Positions 27,220 to 39,500 of a DNA stretch of 64,000 bases are shown piece after piece; positions within the stretch are counted from its first letter, which is position 1, and every line of letters begins with the position of its first letter. The position numbers and the translations under genes are program-made. The DNA comes from Plectrocnemia conspersa (Eukaryota; Arthropoda; Insecta; Trichoptera; Polycentropodidae), in NCBI GenBank assembly GCA_009617715.1, contig VTFK01000517.1, positions 62,001 through 126,000 on the forward strand. Reading direction: 5' to 3'. Below the pieces are notes generated by a model. The model searched no databases, had not been told where the DNA came from, and worked only from the letters and a program-made list of their open reading frames with translations.

Positions 27220-27665
27220 TTTAACATTTCGCCCACGTGACACCCGCACGGATCGTTCGCCTTAACCCATTAAGAATACGATTGAATTTATGATCCCCGA
27301 GGTTATAAACGCGAATCACCACTACCTACCATCATGGAAAAGCATTAGCGTCGAAACCTGGTTCAACCCTTTTAATTTGGCGTTTCGGAAAATATTAAAC
27401 GGAGCGAGAGCACTCAGTCTCTCGGCCTCAGCCTCAGACATTCCGCGAATCTGTTTCCTCGTAATTGCTGCGCGCGTCTCTCGACGACGCCAAATGGATG
27501 TTTGATGACACTAAACGACATCTGCGATCTTCCACTCGGCTTAGCGACTACTTCGACATTTTTCAACAGCCCCGCGGGGCTAAATCATCTCTTTACGGTG
27601 GTGGCGAATGTCGCTTTGCATGTACTGCATACATATACTTGGGGAACCTCAAACTGTGCGGTTGA
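27220..27665. other. GC-richer island, candidate regulatory sequence
   Basis: About 450 bp of complex sequence (AAACGGAGCGAGAG; CTCTCGGCCTCAGCCTCAG; CAGCCCCGCGGGGCTAAA) with two overlapping + strand frames of 66-71 codons and no domain. Its composition matches the other islands of this gene-free zone. Confidence 0.3.
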
Positions 27666-27912
27666 ATCCTAAGAAGAATTACAGAAAAAAATTCGATCAG
27701 TCATCTATAAATTGTTTCCTTCTTATCCTTATTTTTTTTCGATGCAACATTTGTAAAATAAATGGACTATTCTCAAAAATAGTTTAGGTGCTCGCACTAC
27801 TTTGAAAATTAACCCATTCAACGCCAAGCCCATTTGCGAGCCGCCTGTTATTTCACTTCATTCAATTTCGAAAATACGGATACCAAATCTTTGATGTAAA
27901 TTAACGGGTTTT

Positions 27913-27966
27913 AATTACCGAAAAAAACCCGTTAATACCGGTATTAACGGGTTTTTTCTCGGTAAT
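27913..27966. repeat. Near-perfect 54-bp palindrome centred on ACCGGT
   Basis: The left arm ATTACCGA plus A-run, CCCGTTAATACC is mirrored by GGTATTAACGGG, T-run plus TCGGTAAT. There is a single unpaired C at 27958 and no spacer at the centre (27939/27940). The inner 36 bp (27922-27957) are perfectly self-complementary. No ORF. It could be a tiny foldback element. Confidence 0.8.
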
Positions 27967-27999
27967 ACCATTTTGAAAATATTACTACCCAGTATTATT

Positions 28000-30480
28000 G
28001 CAATCTCTATTTGCGATAGATACTTATAATCTTTTTAATTTATGGCGGCTACTTTTACTTAATCTGCAAAAAGGTTTCTCACGGTGGTGTCACATTTTAA
28101 CAAAGAAGTTATTTTGTACCTCAGACGTTTAAAATCGTATTTGTATATCACATATTTATGAAGAACGGCTTAATTAATGAACCCAATTACGGTGGTTAAT
28201 GGAATCCTTAACCAGCTTGAAATCAGTTATATTGCTACTTATTTCATAATTAAATCAAAAAGGTTTTTTTGACATATTTTTACTGTCGTATCAATATCGA
28301 TTAGTGGACTTAAAGACGTAACATAAATTAAAAGCACTTGATTACTTCTGAGCTATCAGATAAAATTAAGAATATAGAATTTACACTTAGCCCCAGAACA
28401 ACTATATGTTTAATGCAAGTGTATTAATACCTGGAGAAAATGTAAAAGTATATACTTTGAGAGCAACTGGCTGAGGTGTCATTTTCCCAGTTGCTGTAAA
28501 CACTCGACACGACAAGTGAAACATCCATTTAACACTCCAAATGGAGAGCATGTCGCCATTACAATTGAAGTGTAAGCATCGTCATCATCAACTTTATATA
28601 TCTAGGTGCATGTTAAAGTTTTTTGTGACATATACGATACATCCATGCACCCTTGCCACTATCGATTAGTTCACTCTACGCGTCACGCCGTTAAAAATCA
28701 AATTAAAATCGATATGCAAATAGTGCATAACCCCCCATTGGCAGACAATAGAGGGTTATTGTCGCTTTGAGCCCCGCTACAAATAAAATGTGGGGACGGC
28801 TAATTTTCGGTATGATGTGATTTGAAAATTTCAATTGCCACTCAAACCACATGGCTATAAAATAAATTATTAGTCCTTTCTGATTTGGGCATCTAGTTTT
28901 AAAATATGTGAATTGGTTTCGTATTAGTAGAATACTGAAAAATTGTTTTGGGTTATATGTTCTACATCTAACTTAATTATATATTGGTGAATATGGTAGT
29001 TATTATTAAACTTTGTCTAACACTGCCTTCAGATCTTGAATTTAGTATTAGGAAGTTAAAGACGGGACATTCTTCTGAATCTTATTTGGCTTCCGGTTTT
29101 AGATTTGATTAAGGATTGTGAAGTCAGTCTGACTGCTACTCTAAAACGTATTTTTGCTCTACTTCTCAAAGTGTCATCATTTCCTGATCTTTGGTAATGC
29201 TCACAAGATACTACTATTCATGTCAAAAATGCGTGTCATTAAATGAAATACTATGAATTTTAACAAATTGAAAATCTTAAAAAAACGACTACTAAATGAC
29301 CAATTTTTGTCACCTCTCCTCCCGTGAAAAAAGTTGACATGACGTCCCTGATTGGCAAGTAATTCCAACTTTGAGTTACGGAACTGCACTAGTCGACCCA
29401 CATATGGCACTGCCATCCAGCTCATCAATACACTGGATTCACACATTAACATATTTAATGTCAGCTATGAGGAGCTGGTGCGATTTGAATAATTTAATTT
29501 TAATGTTTTACGATTATTCCCTTTTTTCATATATACTTTGTATTCTTTCTGACCAACATTACGCATTGCTAACTTGTTGAGTCACGATAGTTTTAATTTA
29601 ATTTTAATACATAAATAAATATCTACTTCATGTTATGCAATTAACAAATCTTTTAATATATTTTAAATCTTTAAATTACTGGATTATTACAGTGTAGCTA
29701 TAGACATCTGTTGAAATTTATCAGTACTAATATAATTGGTAAACAAGTTTATATGCTAATTTATAACAATATACAAACTATTAAAAAATATTTTATTTTT
29801 ATGCAGTAAAAGTCTTTATTAACATACAAATCATCTTATTTAATATGTAATACTAACGTAGATAAAATATTTCATTCTAATTAAAATAGTACTTCAAGAT
29901 GCCAAGAGATGTCTATAGTTAGAGATAAAATATTCTTTACACTTTTTATATAAATAAAAAAAATCGCCTTTTAAAAGTTAACTACAAGAGTTTTGAAATA
30001 TGTATTGCATGATTTAAATTTTTTAACAAACATTTTTTGCTATAATTTACCTCCATTTAAATTGTTAATATTATTTTTTAACTAAATAGCGTAAAATAAT
30101 GAAAATCTAATAGATAGATAACAGCTGGTGCTGCCTCATACACCGTTTAATTTAATATTCCAATATATAACATGTAAACTATAACTGAATAGAATATTAC
30201 TGAAGCGTCTCAATCACCATTCTTGCAATAAGCCATAGAAAAAAAAATGGCTGGCGTTCAATTTGTTAAAGCAATTTGTAAGATTTATTGTATATTAAAT
30301 AATATGAAATAATTAAATTATTAGCTGTCATCATTACATTTTTGTTCGACTTTACCCCACTTTACGTATAATTTATAGATTATATGTGTTTTATATATAA
30401 AAAAATATATATTATTACTTTTTATTTATTATTAACAGTGTTTATAATTTACTTAATCGTAATTATTGAATTTAAGAAAC
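28000..30480. other. Gene-free AT-rich region upstream of COG1
   Basis: No supportable gene. 28720-28810 is GC-richer without coding signals. 29385-29490 holds the inverted third copy of repeat R2 (GTCAGCTATGAGGAGCTGG). The remainder is AT-rich and low in complexity. Confidence 0.4.
29385..29490 (+). repeat. Dispersed repeat family R2, copy 2
   Basis: Contains GTCAGCTATGAGGAGCTGGT, matching the reverse complement of 50735-50825 (GACAGCTATGAGGAGCTGGG) with similar flanking words. Orientation is opposite to the copies at 7752 and 50735. Confidence 0.5.
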
Positions 30481-30493
30481 CCTAAAAAGTTGG

Positions 30494-30534
30494 TTTATAA
30501 TATGGGCGTTGTGGCCAAAAATTGCGCTGTCAGT
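30494..30534 (+). promoter_or_regulatory. Candidate COG1 core promoter
   Basis: TTTATAAT at 30494-30501 lies about 30 bp upstream of an arthropod-type initiator TCAGT at 30530-30534, whose A (30532) would be the start site. This would give a leader of only 27 nt. The spacing is a little long for a TATA box and no transcript evidence is available. Confidence 0.3.
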
Positions 30535-30536
30535 GC

Positions 30537-30554
30537 ATGAAACGTCACCGGTGA
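30537..30554 (+). promoter_or_regulatory. Five-codon upstream ORF overlapping a 12-bp palindrome
   Basis: An ATG at 30537 opens a five-codon frame (MKRHR) ending in TGA at 30552-30554, four bases before the COG1 start codon. The same bases contain the perfect palindrome GTCACCGGTGAC (30544-30555). If transcription starts upstream of 30537, this uORF would sit in the leader. Confidence 0.4.
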
Positions 30555-30558
30555 CAAA

Positions 30559-33500
30559 ATGCCGGAAAGTAATTTGCTAAATATTAATCCAGATGTGTTA
30601 TTTCAACAACATTCCATATCTGAAATTGGAGATATACAAAAAAAGCTTCTTCATGAAATCGAAAGAAAGAAAGAGGAGATCAGAATTATGGTTGGGTATG
30701 TCTCTCAATTTTACAATTTTTTATTTATCAATTTTTACATAATATAATAAACTAACGTTGATTATGAATATCCATATTAAATTTTAGCGAAAGATATAGA
30801 GATTTCATCGAAGCTGCCGATACTATTGCCGATATGAAAGTTACGTCCGGAAACTGCATAAAAAACATTGAAGATATGACTGTCACTTGTAAAAGCATTC
30901 ACAATTCACATCTAATTGGTTTTAAAAATGAAATAACGCCTAATCTGCACGAACGGTATATTTTTGTTTATTTATTACATATAAAGTGTTAGATGCTAAA
31001 TCGCCTACTTACAAAAAATGAACTCTTTAGATTTGAATGTCATTTTAAATAACTTGGTTATATACAAATTTTATAAAAATGCATTCATAAATATAGGTTA
31101 AAATATTTGTTAATTTCCCATAACATGTTTGATGATAGGAGGCACTTTTGCATCTAAGCCGGTAATTTTCAACCATTACGATATTGAATACTTAAAACTG
31201 TCTTTCACTTTCAAATGATGCTATGAAACCTTTCAAATTTGCTCATCATTTGCATTAAAAGTATAGCAATAAGCCATTAAATTTTGATTACGCAACCAGA
31301 TTAAAAGTCAGAAAAATCAAATAAGGCATTGCTGCCTTCAAGCGTCTTGTTTAGTTATTCTTTGAATATCTAAAAAGAAAAAGTAAGGAGTTATATATTA
31401 AATCTTTGCATCTTTGTTGGACTAAATTGCATATGTGGCAGTCATATTTAGCTTTCTTAACTAGCTTTTGATTAATATTCAGAATGCAAATATTTATAGG
31501 TTAAAAACTATTGATCTAAGCCGTTCATATGTCCAGTAAACATATTTTTAGTTAATTTACTTATTCTAGACCGGTTGTAAATAAAAGCGTGCATGGGATA
31601 GCAGTACAAATCAAAGTTTTAATGAGTATTCCTGAACAAATATGGAGCAGCGTCGATAAAGAGGATTTTTTAAATGCCACACAGTTATATCTGTTTTCTA
31701 GGCATATTTATACAGGTAAATATATCCACAATTTGTAGATGAAAAGATGATAGTCCAATTGCGAAGGAATGCTGGTCGTCTCAAGTGACCAAGACGGGCT
31801 TTAGTTCGGCTTCGAAATTCTTATGGTTCTGGAGCTAGTTTTTTCTACCCATTCCATGGGACTCTTGACTAATCATGCTTTGATTTAGTTTTGGCCTAAT
31901 ACGTTAAACATGAATCCATCTCTGGATACAGTATATATGCACATACATATATTTATAATATAAGGTCGAGTGTCTTGGACTACATATTTTCATTGGTTCT
32001 TCATATTTTCTCCTAAAAATCTTTTAATTTTGTGTTTCAAGCCGATATATGTGGCCATATTATGAACAAAAAACATATAAAAATCAATGTTAATATAGTT
32101 TAAAAAAAAATAATAAAATTCATTTGCGATTAACTTCATGAGCTATACACAGAACTTGGTGATTTATAGATAAACTTTTTATTTAAAATTTTAAATACTG
32201 AACAAAAAAGTCGTGCTTAAAATAATGACAAATAAGAACTTATATATTGTAAATATCAAATTTTAGGGTTACAATTGGAAATTGGTGGCAAAAGTTCCGA
32301 CAAAACAGTTTTCAATTTAATGCCTGTGGTACATAGGCAATGGAGTATGTTGAGCAATTTTAACGAGTCTTTGATAAATGCTTGTCAAAAGAAACTTGGT
32401 AATCCTGATATAAAGGCTGAGGTAATTTTAAAATCATTTTTTTAAATATTTGCGATACATTAAAAAATTGTTCTCGTATTTAAATAGGTAGCAGCTTCTT
32501 GTTTGGCCAGTTTACATTTACTTGGTAAAAATAAAAATATGATGGAATACATGAACACATTTATAACATTACACAGTACAAACAGTTTATCAACGACACT
32601 AAACAAAAATATTGAAAACAGCTTAACTCAAGGAAACATCAAAGATGATATTAAAGAAAGAGTAACTATTTGTGTACAAGTTATTATGAAGACTTTGGAA
32701 TTACTTTACAGCTGTTTCGTTGGTATGAATCCCTTCTAATAAACATTCTTTAAAAATATGGAATTAATCATTATTATTTTTTTTATAGAAAATAACGATG
32801 GCCTGATTCTACAATATTTATCAAATTTGTACAAAAAAGATTCTCCTCCTTTGATCTCGCTAGTCGAATTTCACGATTCTATTGGTTTAAAACTTTTGCC
32901 AAAAGTCATCTCTGAATATAGGTAAGTTTATTTATTACATTATTGATGATTGAATTTTAAATATTATTAATTAAATATCAGATTGTCGCCTTTGACACCA
33001 TTACAACCAATCACAAAAGCTGAATTGTCTCATTGCGTTTCCAATTGGATGAAATGGGTTCAAAAGTTTACGGCCGAGCGAGTCGAATCACTGCTGAATT
33101 ATATGAATAATGCAAAATCACTTCATTTAATCAGAGAGAGTGCAATGTCCATAGGTAATTTAAAATATAATTTATGCTCACTATCGTGGAATATTTTATT
33201 AATAATTTATTGTAAATTCCATAGAGACTCCTTCAAACTGGACTGAAATTTGCGTAGCTCTTTCTATCGAGCACCAAGACTCAGATGTTTGGTCTTCTCA
33301 TTTTCAACCGTTAGTAACCAAGAGACTCAAGGATATAATATCGTCCCGTTGGTCTGAGATTGAAAAAGATTTGTATAATAATATCCGCGCCTTATTAAAA
33401 AATGTTACTAAACCAAATTCTAAAGAAGTCGAAGTCAATCTCAATTGGTTCGTTTGGAATGATTTGATAGCACAGTCTTACGTTAGCTCAGATGATGATA

Positions 33501-36500
33501 TTATTAGTTCCGTTAACGCTTTAATGAAAGGTATGTTTTGATTTTGTTTATAATTATTAAATTGTAATATATTTTTGGTTCTTATTATTTTACATTTCAT
33601 TTATGAATGATTTTATAGGATTATCTATGCAAGATAGAGGATTCACGCCAAATCTTGAAAAAGTGTGCGAGAAACTAGACGAAAACCTTCATAACCTATT
33701 GGAAGATTTAAAGATATATTTATATCAATCTAGAAAGAATTCCACATCAAATTATTCATTGTTGGAAGATGATTTCAAAGTGATTATGCCGGAAAAGAAG
33801 ACATTTAAAGACTATTCGTTGAATAAAAAGTATTTAGACAGATTAGAAATCGAGAATCATCTTAGGAATTGCTCCACAGAGCACATTAATAGGTAGTTAA
33901 ATACTAAACATTTCATATTCTCTTTTGTTGTAAATTTATAGTTATTTTTAATTTTAGGATCATTGATTATATACACAAAGAATGCGTAAAGAAGCCTGCC
34001 TCTGAAGATCACGCTTCAGATGTATATTTTAAAACGGCATCGATCCTCACGTCTCGTTTCTTACAAGCCGTGCCTTTGCTAGTTCCCAATTTGCGCAACT
34101 GTTTTATACCCGTGCAGCATCAGTCGGCTTACGAAGATTATCAAACGTCCGATCCGAGCGTCGTCGCTTCATGGGAAGCAATTTGTAAAACTCTAACAGA
34201 AAATTGTATCACCTGTTGGATGTACTGGATTGAAGATGCTGAAAAAAGAATTGATTTGCTATTGAATAGTTTGCCGCAAGAGTTTACGTTTGCAGCAAAC
34301 ATTGAGTATTTGCTTGTTGTAAGTGTTTTATATATTATTATTTATATATATACAAATGATAAATATCAAAAGTGCAATTTCTCAGAACCAAAATTCTCCC
34401 AAAATAGAAACGCAGGACTCAAAATTTCTTTTAATAAGCTAAACACTTCCTACTTTCTTAGAAAGCCGTGTAAATATGGTTCTAAAACAAGTCGTTATCT
34501 CATTGGGCGTAGTGACGTTTGCCATAAATTTTAAAATAAATAATTATTAGCTGCTTTTGTATTGTTGTACTTCTTAAAAATAGACAATAATCATAATATT
34601 GTATTTTATAAAAACATAATACAGGTGGCCCTCGACTTTCGCACTTAATTGGTTCCTGAAAATGTGTGCGAATGTTGAATGTTCGAAAGTAGAGGGAAGT
34701 AAAAAAAATTTGAAATTGTGTATTTTAAAATATTTATTTATCAAGTAAATATAATATGTTTAAGAGGCGTTTAAGAGACATGTTTAAGTGGGGTTTGCAG
34801 GTGTTTCCTTTGAAAGGTTATCAAGAGAGAACTGTTTTCCACTGTTCTTTTTCTTTTCTTCATATAGTATTTTATAACATGCTATGTCTTTATTGATCGC
34901 CCTACGTACTTGAGATATGCGTTCTCCTTTGGATCACAATCTTCCATAATATTTAAAAAATTGTCAAGATGCGTGAAGGCTTCATTAATATTTTTCATTG
35001 TTAAAGAGTTTTCCAAAATAAACCTGTCTCATCTACATTAAATATTTGGCTAGAGGAATATTCTCCATCTTCAATAATTTTGGATAATTAGGAAATAAAT
35101 TCTTTTGCAGCATCTTTATCCGCATCAGCTGATTATCCAGTAAATTTAATATTATGAAAAGAATACCACATTTTAAAATTGTAAAACCAACCGTTACTTG
35201 CTTGAAAACCCGTGTTAATTTTTTTTTTACTATCCTTCCAATCTTTGTGCAAACTAAGAGCTTTTGCTTGAATAATTGAAATATTCAGAGGTACATCTTT
35301 TTGATGTTGGTCATCGATCCATGATGACAAAGATTTTTCCATTTCATCCATGTTTTTTTTGCCGTGTTTTTTTGGAAACATATATCTTTAAGATTGTGGA
35401 AATATATCTTTAATTTCCACAATTTTGAACGTATTCCTTAATTATATTTTTATTTTGCAAAATTGAACATATCATAGACCTGTTTGTATCATACGAACGT
35501 CTGATTGAAGCAAAAGATTCACCGTTATTAGAACGTCTAATAATTTCCATCTTTGTCTCGAATCGTGTGAAGTTTATGAGTCCTTGTTTTCTTTTTGTTC
35601 GTATCAACGCTGATGTTTTTCCGTTTCTCACTCATGTTTATAATTTAAAAAAAAAATATTTGAAAAAGATGTGCGAAATAGCGAGTTGTGCGAAAGTCGA
35701 ACGTTCGAAAGTCGAGGGCCGCCTGTACAGTGAAATCTCAGTATAGCGAAGCTCACGAGACCGAAGAAAAAATTTCGTTTTACTGAAAATTCGTTATATT
35801 GAATGTGAGGAAGATGATATATGTTTAATTTATTTTTAATAACCATATTAGTACAGCATCAAAATAACCTCTTACAAGATTGACAGATCGTTTTTGCCCA
35901 ATTTTAAGGATACTGTGATGAACACAATAAAATTTGTTAAAAAAATGTTTTATAAAAATAGTATGAGGGTCGGCGAAACACTTTGAATATCGCTTGTGAA
36001 CACATCCAGCACACGCCAAGTCAAGGACGAACTGAATTTGGAGAAATTTTGTGTCAAGTTGTAACGTCATTTTTAAATTCGGATTAAAATATTTCGTAAA
36101 AATATAAAGTTTTGGATATATTAAAATACTTTGTTAACTATATTTTATATAGTTAACAAAGTATTTTTTTATAGTTATTTTTTTCAACAAAATACATAAT
36201 AAAAACGGTGAACGGACATTTGCTCTCAGGACAATTGCTTTCACGGTAATTGCACTCAGGAACTATTACTCTCGCGGACAATTGCACTCAGAGACTACTG
36301 CTCTCACGGACAATTGCTCTCGTGTATTTTTAATTTGCTGCATGTAGTCCTGTTTTTTATAAATTTATTTGATTTTGAATTATTTTTATTCATTAACCAA
36401 TTTGGCGCTTTTTCCATCGTTCGTCTGAGGCATGTGTCTCCAACGCTGCTCATAATAAATATCATCTTGTCAGTGTATTTACTACTGTATTTATTGGTAT

Positions 36501-39500
36501 ATTTTTGAATACATATATTTAATTTTACATTTATTTTTAGCAATGGGATGCAATAACGATAGAAGAAAAAGACGACCAAGACCAACCGGTGACGTCCACC
36601 ATAAAGATTCCGTCCGGTCCATCAGTAAAAATGCAACAATTTCTTTACTCGGCCAGCTGCATAATGGATGAAGTCATTCCTCACACATTACCTAAAAAAA
36701 TACATATTAGCTTCATAGAACTGGTGGCCGATAAAGTTTTAAAGCACTTTTTGAAGGTGAGCAAAAATAAGAATGATGAAATCAACCAGAAATGCGCTTT
36801 GCAATTGTTGACTGACGTTCGGCACACCACTTTGCTTCTGGTAACTCGAGAAAATAAGAAATCATTAGCAGACAGTCACGAAATATGCGATCTTCTAGAG
36901 AAAAGATCGATCCATTTGACTATGACGTGTTTTATCCTCGTCTGCAAATAAACGTGAAGAGATCAGTCCAGCGCGTCCAGGTAATATATTAGTAACTCTT
37001 GTGTGTTATCCAGATTTTTATATTTGACGACGGTTTTAGACATTGCTGGGATGCTTGATACCAAATTACGATCAGTTGACTTCAATCATTGGAAATAAAC
37101 CATTGGCTTCTGGTGGAACTGCAGATAGAGATCCCAATGCGTTTATTCTCTCGGCACAAGGAAATACGTCTAACACGTGGTTCTCCTTGCTTCCTGTTAC
37201 TGCACCTTTGCCGTCAAATAAAAAACAGACTGAAAAACCGGTATGTATTTAGTTTATAAAACTGATTTTTGATTTGTAGACTTCACGGCAAGTGATTGAC
37301 ATTATTACTATTTTGGGAAATTTCGGCATTTGCAAATTGACCTTAACATTTTCATAAATTATAGCACTGCTTTTTTATGTAGATTTTTTAAGAAATACTA
37401 CCTAATTGAGATTAGTCCTGTCTTCTTTTTTTAATTGCATCTTATTAAAAAATATAATTATTGCAACATTATCAAGGTTTGATTTTGACATTTGATGTCA
37501 AAATTGAAAAGATTTCATATAAATATAATCTTGCTGTGAGGTCTATAATAAATTGATTGAATAGTTTGACTTTATATTTTCCCCCACATAATATTATATA
37601 AAGGATATAACTTGTGATACCTGATAATGTTTTCAGGAATATGATTTCAATTTATTTTAATCAGTAAGGTATTTGTTTGTCAGTTTGTTATGTTACAATA
37701 ATAACTTTTGATTTGGTTACTAATACTACATACAAGGGATGTTTATAAAGGCTTATGAATTGCAAAGTTGTGTTAATTATGAAGTTATTGATGATACAGT
37801 TAACTCACAAAGAGCATAATTTTCTTCTCCTTGATAAAAAGTATCAAGATCTCCCAAGTTTTTTTTGTATCATTGAATCGCCTGATGAAAATATTGCTAC
37901 TGAGGATAAAATACTAATGGACTTGTGACAATTCGGGAGATATCTAATGAAGTGGCTTCATGATATTCTGCATGACTCAGAAGTAAATCAAGCTTCTGCT
38001 CGTTTGGTGCCTTAACCATTCAATTTATTATGTGAATATTAGTTTTGACTTACTCATGCTACAAATGGCACATTGCAAACATTTTTGAAATATTATGATT
38101 AATCACAACTGATGAAATCTGTATATTCTATTTCATATGGCAGCGACGGGTTAATGTTTATTTATTTAAAATACATGTGCAGGGCATAACAGAAATTATA
38201 CACAACAATAATGCTGTTGATCAATCAAGTATTATTCAATATGGTTTGAAGCATACTTTTGAAGTATGAATACTTTGAATGGTGCTGATTAAATCGACAC
38301 TGGTCTATAATTGTTATCCTTTTTATGTATGGAAGAATTTTATTTTATTAAATTATGGAAGCCCAAAAAATATTTTGATAAGTAAATGATAATGAAGGTT
38401 GCACACTTGACTCCTACTTCAGCAAAATAATACACGACAATATATCGCTCATATAATTACGAAGCTTATAGGAAATTAAATTGAAAATGTATGGATCAAT
38501 TTTGCAAAAATAATATAATAATAGACGAGAGAACTTTATAAACATCCCTTATATATATCGGGTTTTTTTTCTTACATTTGCAAAAATGTAAAACTTTTTA
38601 TAAATGAATGATAATTTCGCTCCTCTTTCGGTGCTTGTTAACAGTATTTGTATCAATGCTGCTATTTAGTGATGGAATATTTTTTGTTTCGATATTTTGA
38701 ACTCTAAATCAATAATGGCAGTGGAGATAAAATAATCTCAGTTAAGCTATATTATGCTTTATGAGTTTCAAATCAGTTCTTAATGCGACAATATCAGTTA
38801 AAAACTTATGTAATGCAATGGGCAGAGATGCCATTACATTTAGAAAGTGTTAAATGTGGTTCTAAAAATTCGTTCCTGGAATTTTGACATTGAATATCTA
38901 CGTAAGGGCGGGTAGTCTTATCCATAGATGTTGTTAATGAGGAATTAGGGCTGCTATCAAAGAAGGTCCGAGATTAACGATACAGAAGCTAGCACAAAAT
39001 CTTAATGCATCGCCTATATCAGTTCACAGACATTTAAAAAGTTAATTTTCAGAATATGCTTATCTCATAAATTGTTTGAGGAACTGACACATAGTGTGCT
39101 TAGCTAATTCATTTAAAAGTGACTCGGACCGTAAAAAGATCTTCCTTTATGAATTAAAGAAGGATAATTTTACACCAAGACAGCGCTCGCCCTCATGTAT
39201 CCAAGAAGACAAAAGAAAAAATTAATGGATTTTCTTGGGAACTCCTTTCTCACCCACCGTAACCTTCAGACATTGCTGCAAACGACTGAAACAGTTTTAG
39301 GTGGAAAAAAATATTTTATAAAAATGTATATAAAAAACGACAATAAAGAGTTTATTGGTTTTAAAAATACATTATTTTTCGAATCAAATATAAAAAAATG
39401 CATGTGGAGAATAACTCTAGAGAAAGATGGAGAATATATAATTTAGTAAAACAATTACACGTTTTAAGACTTAACTCAATTAACCCGCACCTTAAAAAAA

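Noticed and set aside
36212..36323. Possible CRISPR-like array
   Set aside because: Units are contiguous and degenerate without spacers, in an intron of a eukaryotic gene; it is a simple tandem repeat.
36314..36585. Open frames on both strands just before COG1 exon 11
   Set aside because: They span intron sequence and the acceptor, with hydrophobic AT-driven composition and no conservation cues.
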